From an uncultured Collinsella sp. (lineage in GTDB: Bacteria > Actinomycetota > Coriobacteriia > Coriobacteriales > Coriobacteriaceae), in the NCBI GenBank assembly GCA_900541855.1, contig UQLD01000012.1:6468-70467 (forward strand): a DNA stretch of 64,000 nt. Direction: 5' to 3'. Shown here piece after piece: positions 1-6,919 of the stretch (position 1 is the first letter of the stretch; each line of letters starts with the position of its first letter). A program made the translations under genes and the position numbers. The notes below the pieces were generated by a model, which was given only the letters and a program-made list of their open reading frames with translations, was not told the origin of the DNA and ran no database searches.

Positions 1-18
1 TGCTCAAGGGATGTGAAA

Positions 19-1032
19 TTAATAACGCTCAAAGAAGGCAAGCGCGTTGTCGCTGCAGAGCTTTTGCATCACGGTCTTGCCAAAATGCTTGGAAAGCATG
101 TTCTGGAACTCGGGCATCTTGCTGGCATCGGAGAGGAAAGCGGGCACCGTGGCACCGTCCCAGTCGCCGCCGAGTGCGATGACGTCCTCGCCGCCCAGGT
201 CGAGCCAGTGCTCGATATGTGCCGCTAGCTGGTCGAAGGTGACGTCTGCGGCGGTCTTGTCGGTTGCGTCGTTGGAAAGGAACTCGCTGCAGTAGTTGAG
301 GCCGACGATACCGCCCATGTCGCGAATGGTGCGGAACTGGTCGTCGGTAAGGTTGCGTTTGACGCCGCAAACCGCACGGGAGTTGGAGTGGCTGGCGACG
401 AAGGGACGCGTGGCGTGGGCGACAACCTCGTCAAAGCACTCATCGTTGAGGTGGGAGACGTCGAGTACCATGCCGGCGTGCTCCATCTGCGTAAGTGCCT
501 CGATGCCGGCGCCGGTGAGGCCGGCGTGGGTGTCGTGGCCGCTCGCGAGCGGCCCCTGCGCATTCCAGCTGAGTGACGACATAAGCACGCCCAAGCTCTT
601 GAGCACTTCGATCAGCGCGGGGTCCTCGGCAAAGAACGTGGCGTTTTCGATGGTGTGGATGCAAGCGACCTTGCCGTCCTTGAGCGCGGGGCGAATGTCT
701 GCGGCGCTGCGCACGTTGACCATACGGTCGTGGTTGAGCATTGCCTGGCCGCTCATATGCGCCATGATCTGCGCCTGGAAGCGCGCGGCGTGGGCGGTGG
801 GAATCTCGTCGGGGACAAACGTGGCGAAGCACTGTGCCCACGGCGTGTTGCCGATCTTTGCGAGCGAGATGGCACAGGCGTTACCCTCGATGAGGTCGAA
901 ATCTTGCGGATGCGTTTCGTCGCCGGGGAAATAACCGTCGGTGCCGGCGGTAAAGCGCAGGTCGAGATCGAGCGTGGCCCAGCCGATTCGGTCGGCGGTG
1001 TCGCAGTGTAGGTCAAATACGGGATATGCCAT
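19..1032 (-). CDS. Membrane dipeptidase (renal dipeptidase-like, peptidase family M19)
   Basis: Zn-dependent hydrolase of dipeptides, 337 aa, with the family pattern along its length. The HxD pair is in FDLHCDTAD at residues 7-15, a Glu lies in IHTIENATF near residue 125, His residues lie in DVSHLND and ASHSNSRAVCG, and the C-terminal GGDWDG carries the last acidic residue. No signal peptide or TM segment is visible, so it is probably cytosolic, as is usual for bacterial M19 enzymes. The start was moved 10 codons in, to the ATG behind GGAGGAACC; the longer reading has no ribosome site. It is divergent from the isomerase at 1153 and likely serves peptide or D-amino-acid dipeptide use. Confidence 0.9.
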   Translation of the reverse strand: MAYPVFDLHCDTADRIGWATLDLDLRFTAGTDGYFPGDETHPQDFDLIEGNACAISLAKIGNTPWAQCFATFVPDEIPTAHAARFQAQIMAHMSGQAMLNHDRMVNVRSAADIRPALKDGKVACIHTIENATFFAEDPALIEVLKSLGVLMSSLSWNAQGPLASGHDTHAGLTGAGIEALTQMEHAGMVLDVSHLNDECFDEVVAHATRPFVASHSNSRAVCGVKRNLTDDQFRTIRDMGGIVGLNYCSEFLSNDATDKTAADVTFDQLAAHIEHWLDLGGEDVIALGGDWDGATVPAFLSDASKMPEFQNMLSKHFGKTVMQKLCSDNALAFFERY

Positions 1033-1152
1033 GGTTCCTCCGGTTGCAGCGTTTCTTTGCAAACTGTCATTGAATTGTATGACTAGGGTATAGTTAGCGC
1101 CATATGTTCATGGCGGCCCGTGTTGTGCGCCGCCCTTATCACGGAGGTTTCC

Positions 1153-1581
1153 ATGTCCAACCAGGGCAAGAAGGTCAAGACTCATTATCGCGGCACGCTC
1201 GACGACGGCACGCAGTTCGATAGCTCCTACGATCGCGGTGAGCCGCTGGAGTTCACCTGCGGCGCCGGCCAGATGATCAAGGGCTTCGACGCCGCTGTTG
1301 TCGACATGCAGGTGGGTGAGAAGAAGACCGTGCACATTCCTGCTGCCGATGCCTACGGCGAGCACAATCCCGAGATGGTTCTGACCTTCCCGGCCGAACA
1401 GGTTCCCAACATCGAGCAGATTGAGAAGGGCATGAAGCTCTTCTTGTCCACGCCGAGCGGTATGCCCGTCCCCGCCGTGGTCATCGATGTAACGCCCGAG
1501 GCCGTGACGCTCGACGCCAACCACGAGCTGGCCGGTAAGGACCTCAACTTTGATATCGAGCTCGTCGAGGTCGAGGGTTAG
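1153..1581 (+). CDS. FKBP-type peptidyl-prolyl isomerase, SlyD-like
   Basis: Cytosolic prolyl cis/trans isomerase and folding helper, 142 aa. The FKBP half is seen in KVKTHYRGTLDDGTQFDSS and GAGQMIKGFDAAVVDMQVGEKK. The SlyD-type insert-in-flap region follows (AADAYGEHNPEMV through VPAVVID), and the chain ends with the characteristic NHELAGKDLNFDIELVEV. The His/Cys-rich metal-binding tail of E. coli SlyD is absent. The start is the ATG behind ACGGAGGTTTCC; the in-frame ATG at 1120 lacks a ribosome site. The UreE-like gene begins 3 nt after the stop, so the two are probably co-translated. Because SlyD can act in nickel delivery, the pairing suggests a shared metal role (inference). Confidence 0.9.
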   Translation: MSNQGKKVKTHYRGTLDDGTQFDSSYDRGEPLEFTCGAGQMIKGFDAAVVDMQVGEKKTVHIPAADAYGEHNPEMVLTFPAEQVPNIEQIEKGMKLFLSTPSGMPVPAVVIDVTPEAVTLDANHELAGKDLNFDIELVEVEG

Positions 1582-1584
1582 AGT

Positions 1585-2163
1585 ATGCCTGAACGCTTGG
1601 TTTCGACGACATGCTTGGGAAATCTCAACGATCCGTCCTATGAACTCCTGCTTCGCCGGAAGTTGGGCGGCGTCTTTGAAGTTGACGATCTGCTGCTCGA
1701 TTGGGACCAGGCTGATGTATACGCGTTTGTGGGCGTGACGGAGCTGGGGCGCACGGTCGATGTTCGGCTGGATACTGCCGACGGCGGTCGTCTTGCCGAC
1801 GGCGACGTGCTCGCCATTGACCGTTCGGGCATGGTGCCCGTGGCGGTTGTCGTGCGCTTGCGCAGCGCCGAGGTTTATTTGGTCGAAGTTGACCGCATGG
1901 ACCCGATTGCGCTCGCGCATTCGTGCTGGGAGATCGGCAACATGCATGCGCCGCTCTTCCGGGGCGACTCGGACGAGCATACTGTGCGCATGTATACGCC
2001 GGTGCAGCCTGTTTTGGGCCGCATGCTCCGGGGTGTCGAGGGTGTTCGGCTCTCGCTGGTTACCCGTGAACTCGATGCGGACCGGCGCTTTGCGTCGAGT
2101 GCGGCGGAGGTCGTCGTGAGCATGGCTCCCGACTTTACCATCGTAAAAAAGGCGCGCGGCTAA
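1585..2163 (+). CDS. UreE-like nickel metallochaperone, no urease genes nearby
   Basis: 192 aa with the UreE layout. An N-terminal beta domain (GRTVDVRLDTADGGRLADGDVLAID) is followed by the metal-chaperone domain with LAHSCWEIGNMHAPLF, the counterpart of the UreE segment CYHLGNRHVPL, and then VLGRMLRGVEGVRLSLV. The conserved His of the GNxHxP motif is present; the His-rich tail is missing. It sits 3 nt after the SlyD-like gene. No urease structural gene or UreD/F/G occurs in the window, so the client may be another nickel enzyme such as a hydrogenase elsewhere (inference). Family assignment is fairly sure; function is not. Confidence 0.72.
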   Translation: MPERLVSTTCLGNLNDPSYELLLRRKLGGVFEVDDLLLDWDQADVYAFVGVTELGRTVDVRLDTADGGRLADGDVLAIDRSGMVPVAVVVRLRSAEVYLVEVDRMDPIALAHSCWEIGNMHAPLFRGDSDEHTVRMYTPVQPVLGRMLRGVEGVRLSLVTRELDADRRFASSAAEVVVSMAPDFTIVKKARG

Positions 2164-2246
2164 GCGCGCGTATGCGCAAGACGGGCTTTGAGGGGCGACC
2201 GATCAAGGTCCGTCTTGCTGTTGATATGAGGCTTTGGGGGAAGCAT

Positions 2247-3044
2247 ATGGGTCTTGAGGGAATCAAACTGATTGCATGCGATTTGGACGGCACGTTGCTG
2301 CATCCGGGGGAGCGCGAGCTGCGTTCCGAGGCCTTTGAGCTTATCGATGAGCTGCATCGTCGTGGTATCGTGTTTATGCCGGCGAGTGGCCGTCAATATG
2401 CGAGCTTGCGCTACCTGTTTGCCCCGGTGGCCGATGAGCTCGCCTATGTATGCGAAAACGGAACCCTGGTGATGAGCGAGGGGCGTGCCGTCGTCAAGCG
2501 TTCCATGGAGCGTAGCCTTGCTATGGTTATCGCGAATACCGTGGTTGCGTATCCCCATACCGACATGACCCTTTCGTGTGAGGGGCACATCTACACCATG
2601 AGCGGCAACGATGCGTTCGTCGACCATTTGCGCTATGTGGTCCACTGCGATGTGGCGGTGGTCGACCGTCCCGAGGACATCGACGAGGATGTCATTAAGA
2701 TTGGCTTCCAGACGCCCGAGGTGGATTATCCGGCGGCCCGGGAGTATTTCGAGCGCCTCTTTGGCGACCGTGTCGATGTGATGACGTCAGGAACCGCATG
2801 GACGGACCTTATCGGTTTCGGTTCGGGCAAGGGCTCCGCGCTTGTCGATTACGGTCGTGTCCTGGGGATTTCGCCCGATGAGATGATGGCATTTGGCGAC
2901 AATGAGAACGATCGCGACATGCTCAACGTCGTGGGCCATCCCTATCTGATGGAGAGCTGCAACCCCACCATGCGCGGTATCAACGATCGCGTCCGTTACG
3001 TGCACACGGTCGAAGAAGAACTGCACCGCCTGCTCGCCGAGTAG
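2247..3044 (+). CDS. HAD-superfamily (Cof-type) hydrolase
   Basis: Probable phosphatase acting on small sugar- or nucleotide-type phosphates, 265 aa. The nucleophile motif is IACDLDGTLL at residues 9-18 (DxD). Motif II is MPASGRQ, and the late motifs are the Lys in FGSGKGSAL and DDNEND-like FGDNENDRDML near residue 220. A C2-type cap lies between them, as in Cof/YbiV proteins of 260-290 aa. The start is the ATG behind GGGGGAAG; the ORF extends 25 codons upstream, but that part has no family similarity. It follows the SlyD/UreE pair and ends just before a palindrome at 3048-3118. Substrate cannot be told from sequence. Confidence 0.87.
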   Translation: MGLEGIKLIACDLDGTLLHPGERELRSEAFELIDELHRRGIVFMPASGRQYASLRYLFAPVADELAYVCENGTLVMSEGRAVVKRSMERSLAMVIANTVVAYPHTDMTLSCEGHIYTMSGNDAFVDHLRYVVHCDVAVVDRPEDIDEDVIKIGFQTPEVDYPAAREYFERLFGDRVDVMTSGTAWTDLIGFGSGKGSALVDYGRVLGISPDEMMAFGDNENDRDMLNVVGHPYLMESCNPTMRGINDRVRYVHTVEEELHRLLAE

Positions 3045-3047
3045 GTT

Positions 3048-3118
3048 TTCGGGACATGCCTAGAAATGTACTGTTTGCTGCAAAGCGCGGAAAGGTGGAT
3101 TTTAAGGCATGTCCCGAA
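3048..3118. repeat. Long perfect inverted repeat in a convergent intergenic gap
   Basis: Perfect 14-bp arms TTCGGGACATGCCT (3048-3061) and AGGCATGTCCCGAA (3105-3118) flank a 43-nt loop, filling the gap between the HAD gene and the convergent fur-family gene. There is no T-tract, so it is not an ordinary terminator. The GGGACA core recalls other GGGACAGG-containing palindromes in this window (24981-25044, 61468-61498, 62694-62723), which suggests a REP/MITE-like dispersed element (inference). Confidence 0.7.
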
Positions 3119-3121
3119 CAT

Positions 3122-3502
3122 CTACCGGCAGTCGGGGCAGAGACCCTCGAAGATGGTGTAGTGCGACGTGACGTGCCAGCCGATTTGCTCGGACGCTTTG
3201 GCGTCGAGCTGGGCATCGAAGGGGAGCGGTACGTCGATGACGCGGCTGCACGAGGTGCAGATGATATGCGCATGCGGCTCGATCGTGCGATCGAAGCGGC
3301 TGCCGCCCGGCGTCTTGATGGAGAGGATCTCGCCGGCGTCGGCCAAGAGATTGAGATTGCGGTAGACCGTACCGCGGCTGATTTTGTCATCCTGCGCGCG
3401 CACGGCGTTGTAGATTTCGTCGGCGGTGGGATGGTTATAGCTTTGGCGCACGGCGTCAAGAACCAGCTTTCGCTGCCTGGTATTCCTTCTTTGCACCGTC
3501 AT
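3122..3502 (-). CDS. Fur-family metalloregulator (PerR/Fur/Zur class)
   Basis: 126-aa DNA-binding metal or peroxide sensor. The winged helix is visible in NTRQRKLVLDAVRQ, HPTADEIYNAVR and ISRGTVYRNLNLLADAGEI. The dimerisation half has the HAHIICTSC metal site and two structural-zinc pairs, CTSC near residue 82 and CPDC at the C-terminus. The length is normal for PerR or Fur. Which metal it senses cannot be decided here. It is transcribed alone, convergent with the HAD gene. An AT-rich partial dyad TAAAT-N8-ATTTA at 3536-3553 lies just upstream and could be an autoregulatory site, though it is weak. Confidence 0.9.
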   Translation of the reverse strand: MTVQRRNTRQRKLVLDAVRQSYNHPTADEIYNAVRAQDDKISRGTVYRNLNLLADAGEILSIKTPGGSRFDRTIEPHAHIICTSCSRVIDVPLPFDAQLDAKASEQIGWHVTSHYTIFEGLCPDCR

Positions 3503-3535
3503 GCGCCTCGCCTCTTTTCTATCAACGGTCGTAGG

Positions 3536-3553
3536 TAAATGATACCGTATTTA
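3536..3553. promoter_or_regulatory. Weak AT-rich dyad upstream of the Fur-family gene
   Basis: TAAATGATACCGTATTTA has 5-bp symmetric ends and lies 34 nt upstream of the regulator start. It resembles the AT-rich operators of Fur/PerR proteins only loosely, so it is a candidate autoregulation site. Confidence 0.25.
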
Positions 3554-3563
3554 GCACACAATA

Positions 3564-3974
3564 CTAATAACGAGGCGTGAAACCGTCTTCATTGGCAAGT
3601 GGGGCTCGGGCCTGGGCGTCTACGAGGCGAAAACGCGTTCCCATACGCTCGTAGGAGGCATGAAGCGCCTCGAGATGAGATAGGATATTTGCCGGAGCCC
3701 CCTGTATCTCCATCTCGACTGAGCCGTCTTCCATGTTACGCACCCAGCCGGTGAGCGCGCGTGCCTGCGCGAGGTTGGTGTTGGTAAAGCGAAAGCCAAC
3801 GCCCTGGACTTGCCCCGCCCAGCGCAGGAAATAGCGCAGGGGAGTGTCTTGAGTGGCCTCGTCGCTTGCGAGCACAGTAAGCCTGCGGCGCAGCTCGAGC
3901 TCGACGTTTGATGGTTTTTGAGGCTCTCGACTGCCGCCGGTGACGCTGGAGAAGAACGTATCGAAGAGACCCAT
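3564..3974 (-). CDS. Acylphosphatase-domain protein
   Basis: 136 aa with a C-terminal acylphosphatase domain from about residue 45. GQVQGVGFRFTN carries the catalytic Arg and ALTGWVRNMEDGSVEMEIQG carries the catalytic Asn. It hydrolyses the carboxyl-phosphate bond of acylphosphates in the cytosol. About 40 extra N-terminal residues (MGLFDTFFSSVTGGS...) have no recognisable domain; typical enzymes are 90-100 aa. The start is the ATG two bases after the stop of the upstream oxidoreductase, indicating translational coupling. An in-frame upstream extension overlaps that gene and is rejected. Confidence 0.87.
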   Translation of the reverse strand: MGLFDTFFSSVTGGSREPQKPSNVELELRRRLTVLASDEATQDTPLRYFLRWAGQVQGVGFRFTNTNLAQARALTGWVRNMEDGSVEMEIQGAPANILSHLEALHASYERMGTRFRLVDAQARAPLANEDGFTPRY

Positions 3975-3976
3975 CG

Positions 3977-5083
3977 CTATGCCTGCTTGCCTGCGTCGGC
4001 CGGGAAGGTAATGCCGGCCTGCTGGCGCACGGCATCCATGATGCGTAGTGAGACGAGTGTGACATCGCGGTAGTGGCCAAGCTCGTGGCGTCCCGCCGGG
4101 GTCTCCCAAATCTCTTCCTTGACGTTATCGATGCCGCCGATGGCGGTGATGAAGTCTGTGAGTTCGTATTCCATAGTGTTGCTCGATTTGGGCAGGTCGA
4201 GCACGCGGCCGTTGTCGCCCTGTTCGCGCGGCGCCTCGGTCGCCGAGCCGCGTACGACGTCGCCGCGATAGTCGATGCGGACGTTGCGGGGCGTGGACAG
4301 ATGGTCGATCTGGATAGTGCCACGCTCGCCTTCGATCTGCGAGGGCAGCAGGTCATTCGTAATTTTGGAGTGCGCGAGCTCGACGGAGATACGGCCACCG
4401 CCGTAGCTGGCGAGGATGGAACCGCAGCCGTCGATGGGGCCGTGCGTGAGCTGTCGCGTGGTGGGATCGAGCAGGGTGGTCATGCTCGTAAGGCCGGAGG
4501 GCATGCCGAAAATCTCGACCATGGGCTCGACGGTGTAGACGCCAATATCCATGAGGGAACCCGAGGCCATATTGCAGTCGAAGATATTGGTGGCGCGTCC
4601 CGCGAGAATCTCGTTGTAGCGCGAGGAATATTTTCCAAAGCGCAATGAGGCGCGGCGGATGGGGGCGATCTCACCCAGGGCGTCCTCGATGGCGTGGAAG
4701 GCGGGATCGTGGAGGGGACGCATGGCCTCGAGGGCCACGACACCTGCTGCCTCGGCAGCGCGGAAGACTTCCAGCGCTTGCGCCTCGGTGGCGCAGAAGG
4801 GCTTCTCGACGATGACGTGCTTGCCACCGGCGATGCAGGCAAGGGCCTGCTCGTAGTGAAGTGCGTTGGGGCTGCCGATATAGACGGCGTCGACGTCGGC
4901 GGCTGCCGCGAGCTCATCGAGTGAAGTAAAGTTTCGCTCGCCACCGCGCTCGGCGGTAAAGGCAGCACCGCGATTGGCATCGCGCGAGAGCGTGCCCACA
5001 AACGCGGCTTGGTCGTTGGCGTTGACGACCTGGATAAAGTCGTCGGTAATCATGGATGTGCCGATGGTCGCTATACGCAGCAT
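3977..5083 (-). CDS. Gfo/Idh/MocA-family NAD(P)-dependent oxidoreductase
   Basis: 368-aa cytosolic dehydrogenase for a sugar, inositol or similar polyol. The N-terminal Rossmann fold has MLRIATIGTSMITDDFI, DAVYIGSPNALHYEQAL and the hallmark EKP in HVIVEKPFCATEAQAL near residue 95. The C-terminal alpha/beta domain has the SGSLMDIGVYTVEPM motif. The second Gly of the usual GxGxxG is Ser/Thr-like here (GTSMI), a variant common in this family. The start ATG follows GAGGGGG. The acylphosphatase begins 2 nt after the stop. A second paralogue is at 12344. The substrate is not deducible. Confidence 0.87.
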   Translation of the reverse strand: MLRIATIGTSMITDDFIQVVNANDQAAFVGTLSRDANRGAAFTAERGGERNFTSLDELAAAADVDAVYIGSPNALHYEQALACIAGGKHVIVEKPFCATEAQALEVFRAAEAAGVVALEAMRPLHDPAFHAIEDALGEIAPIRRASLRFGKYSSRYNEILAGRATNIFDCNMASGSLMDIGVYTVEPMVEIFGMPSGLTSMTTLLDPTTRQLTHGPIDGCGSILASYGGGRISVELAHSKITNDLLPSQIEGERGTIQIDHLSTPRNVRIDYRGDVVRGSATEAPREQGDNGRVLDLPKSSNTMEYELTDFITAIGGIDNVKEEIWETPAGRHELGHYRDVTLVSLRIMDAVRQQAGITFPADAGKQA

Positions 5084-5158
5084 GTATCCCCCTCGTGCCG
5101 TTCGGTTTACAGGATGAGTGTAGCGCGAAGGGGCAGGAAATAGCGTACGAAAACGCCG

Positions 5159-5644
5159 TTACAGGTCGCTCTCGTTAAAGCCGGTGTCGATATCGAGGTT
5201 GCTGCCGTCGGCCGCCGTGGTGGCGAGCTCGTCGCAGCGCTCGTTGAGCTCATGGCCGGCGTGACCCTTAACCCAGATGAACTCAACCTTGTGCTTGCTC
5301 TTTGCGGTGAGTAGGCGCTCCCACAGATCGCGGTTCTTGACGGGCTGCTTGTTGGCGGTCTTCCAGCCGCGTTTTTTCCATCCGTCAATCCAGTGCTTGT
5401 TGAAGGCGTTAACGACGTACTGCGAATCGGAATGGACTTCGACGTCGCAGGGGCGGTTGAGCGCCTCGAGTGCCACGATAACGGCCATGAGCTCCATGCG
5501 GTTGTTGGTGGTCTTGGCGTAGCCGCGCGAAAGCTCAGAGGTGAAGGTCTTGCCGGCGGGGTTGGTGTATTTGAGCACGGCGCCGTAGCCGCCGCGTCCC
5601 GGATTTGATCGGGCCGAGCCGTCGGTATAGATGATGACCTTCAC
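5159..5644 (-). CDS. rnhA: Ribonuclease HI
   Basis: 161-aa endonuclease that cuts the RNA strand of RNA-DNA hybrids, for example at Okazaki primers and R-loops. The metal-binding carboxylates are seen in IIYTDGSARSNPG (Asp 8), NNRMELMAVI (Glu), VHSDSQYVVNAF (Asp) and NERCDELA (last Asp). The HWIDGWKKRGWK basic handle and VKGHAGHELNE are also present. The start is a GTG behind AAAGGAACCAT. The ATG visible one base earlier is out of frame and stops at once, and the ATG 17 codons upstream has no ribosome site. It is a stand-alone gene. Confidence 0.94.
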   Translation of the reverse strand: MKVIIYTDGSARSNPGRGGYGAVLKYTNPAGKTFTSELSRGYAKTTNNRMELMAVIVALEALNRPCDVEVHSDSQYVVNAFNKHWIDGWKKRGWKTANKQPVKNRDLWERLLTAKSKHKVEFIWVKGHAGHELNERCDELATTAADGSNLDIDTGFNESDL

Positions 5645-5707
5645 ATGGTTCCTTTCGTTGGGTACGTTTCGCGTGAGTGACCATTGTAGCGCCATGCCCG
5701 CCGGGGG

Positions 5708-6646
5708 CTAGCAATCTACGATTTCTACCCCGTCTTCCGACAGTTGGTTGGCATGGATGATGCGGTTGAGCTCGTCGAGGTATTGCTGCAAGAGGGGAGA
5801 GGGCTTGCGGTCGTCATGCATGATGTAGCCCACATGCATCGTCGGGGCGTCTGCCAGGGGGATCGAGGCCATGCCCCACTGCATTTCGCTGGAGAGTACG
5901 CCGGTCGACAGCGCATAGCCGTTCGAGGTGATAAGCAGGTTGGTGAGCGTCCCGCGGTCGGATACGCGGATATTGCGGTTGCAGGGAATATAGCTAAACG
6001 GTTCCTCGGCGTAATAGAAGGAGTTCGAGGTGCCTTGCTCAAAGCTGTAGCGCGTATAGGGCGTGAGGTCGGCAAGGGACAGCTGCGAACGGCGTGCGAG
6101 CGGGTGGCGTTCGCTGACGAACACGTGGACTTTTGCATCAAAGAGGGGATGAAAGCTCGCTCGGGCATCGGTAAAGGCCTTCTGCAAGACACGGGTATTA
6201 AAGTCATCCAGATAGAGGATGCCGATATCGCTGCGAAACGCGCGCACGTCGTCGATAATCTGCGCTGTGGTGGTCTCGCGCATGATGAACTCGAACTTGC
6301 TGTCGCGGCAGCGCTCGACTACGTTGACAAAGGCCTCGACCGAAAAGGCGTAGTGTTGGGCGGAAATGGCGAGGCGGGCTTGCGGGGTACCGCCGTCCTC
6401 GTAGCGGGCCTCGAGCATGTCGGCCTGCTCTACGACCTGGCGTGCATAACCCAAAAGCTCGGTGCCGTCGTTGGTGAGTGCAACACCGCGGCTGGAGCGC
6501 GTAAAGATTTCGATATGAAGTTCCTGCTCCAGGCTTTTGACGGCATTGGAGATATTGGACTGTGCCGTATAGAGGCGCTGGGCTGCGGCGTTGATCGAAC
6601 CGGACTCTGCCACGGCGATCAAAAAGCGAAGCTGTTGGAGGGTCAT
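5708..6646 (-). CDS. LysR-family transcriptional regulator
   Basis: 312 aa. The winged helix is at residues 1-60 (MTLQQLRFLIAVAESGSINAAAQRLYTAQSNISNAVKSLE) and is followed by the linker helix. The periplasmic-binding-like effector domain runs from about residue 90. It is divergent from metY (start 6920), and a GTTATC-N9-GATAAC dyad lies 20 nt upstream of its start. The layout is typical of a LysR protein controlling the divergent gene, so a sulfur or methionine-related effector such as O-acetylhomoserine or O-acetylserine is plausible but inferred from position only. Confidence 0.9.
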   Translation of the reverse strand: MTLQQLRFLIAVAESGSINAAAQRLYTAQSNISNAVKSLEQELHIEIFTRSSRGVALTNDGTELLGYARQVVEQADMLEARYEDGGTPQARLAISAQHYAFSVEAFVNVVERCRDSKFEFIMRETTTAQIIDDVRAFRSDIGILYLDDFNTRVLQKAFTDARASFHPLFDAKVHVFVSERHPLARRSQLSLADLTPYTRYSFEQGTSNSFYYAEEPFSYIPCNRNIRVSDRGTLTNLLITSNGYALSTGVLSSEMQWGMASIPLADAPTMHVGYIMHDDRKPSPLLQQYLDELNRIIHANQLSEDGVEIVDC

Positions 6647-6666
6647 CGGCGCCCGTCCTTTCGAGT

Positions 6667-6687
6667 GTTATCTATAAAACCGATAAC
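6667..6687. promoter_or_regulatory. Candidate LysR operator dyad
   Basis: GTTATC (6667-6672) and GATAAC (6682-6687) form a perfect 6-bp dyad with a 9-nt centre, located between the LysR start and the metY promoter. LysR-type proteins typically bind dyads of this size. Confidence 0.5.
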
Positions 6688-6707
6688 AGGTTAGCGCTTT
6701 AAAGTGA

Positions 6708-6736
6708 TTGACCGAGGAAAACAATGCTCGTACTAT
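6708..6736 (+). promoter_or_regulatory. Sigma-70-type promoter of metY
   Basis: TTGACC (-35, 6708-6713), a 17-nt spacer and TACTAT (-10, 6731-6736). The transcript would start near 6743 and give a leader of about 175 nt before metY, long enough for attenuation. The dyad at 6667-6687 lies upstream of the -35, a position suited to LysR activation. Confidence 0.6.
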
Positions 6737-6804
6737 TCAAAACACACAAAGACGGTAGGTAATTAAGCCAACTACGGAACCGGGATGCGAAAGGAGGCCC
6801 GCAT

Positions 6805-6858
6805 ATGAATTGCTTACCAAGACGAATGCCGGGCTCCTGTTTGCGCCCGTCGGCGTGA
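6805..6858 (+). CDS. Short Cys-containing leader peptide ORF upstream of metY
   Basis: A 17-codon ORF reads MNCLPRRMPGSCLRPSA. It begins 8 nt after AAAGGAGG, one of the strongest ribosome sites in the window, and lies inside the metY leader RNA. It has two Cys codons (positions 3 and 12). Its last eight codons lie within a hairpin with arms CTCCTG (6834-6839) and CAGGAG (6860-6865) around an inner GCGCC/GGCG stem. This is the geometry of a translating-ribosome attenuator that senses cysteine or arginine supply. No homologue could be checked and the U-run after the hairpin is imperfect, so the function is inferred. Confidence 0.5.
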   Translation: MNCLPRRMPGSCLRPSA

Positions 6859-6865
6859 TCAGGAG
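6834..6865 (+). promoter_or_regulatory. Hairpin in the metY leader overlapping the leader peptide
   Basis: The outer stem CTCCTG/CAGGAG and inner GCGCC/GGCGT enclose CGTC. It overlaps the end of the leader ORF at 6805-6858. The following sequence to 6905 is U-rich (CTTCTCTTACTCTTATTAC) but has no clean T-tract. Confidence 0.45.
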
Positions 6866-6919
6866 ACAGCGACTCACTTCTCTTACTCTTATTACTTTTG
6901 TTCGATCAAGGAGATCATC

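Noticed and set aside
6737..6904. SAM or cobalamin riboswitch in the metY leader
   Set aside because: Looked for the conserved core elements of SAM-I/IV and cobalamin classes and did not find them; the peptide ORF with hairpin explains the region better.
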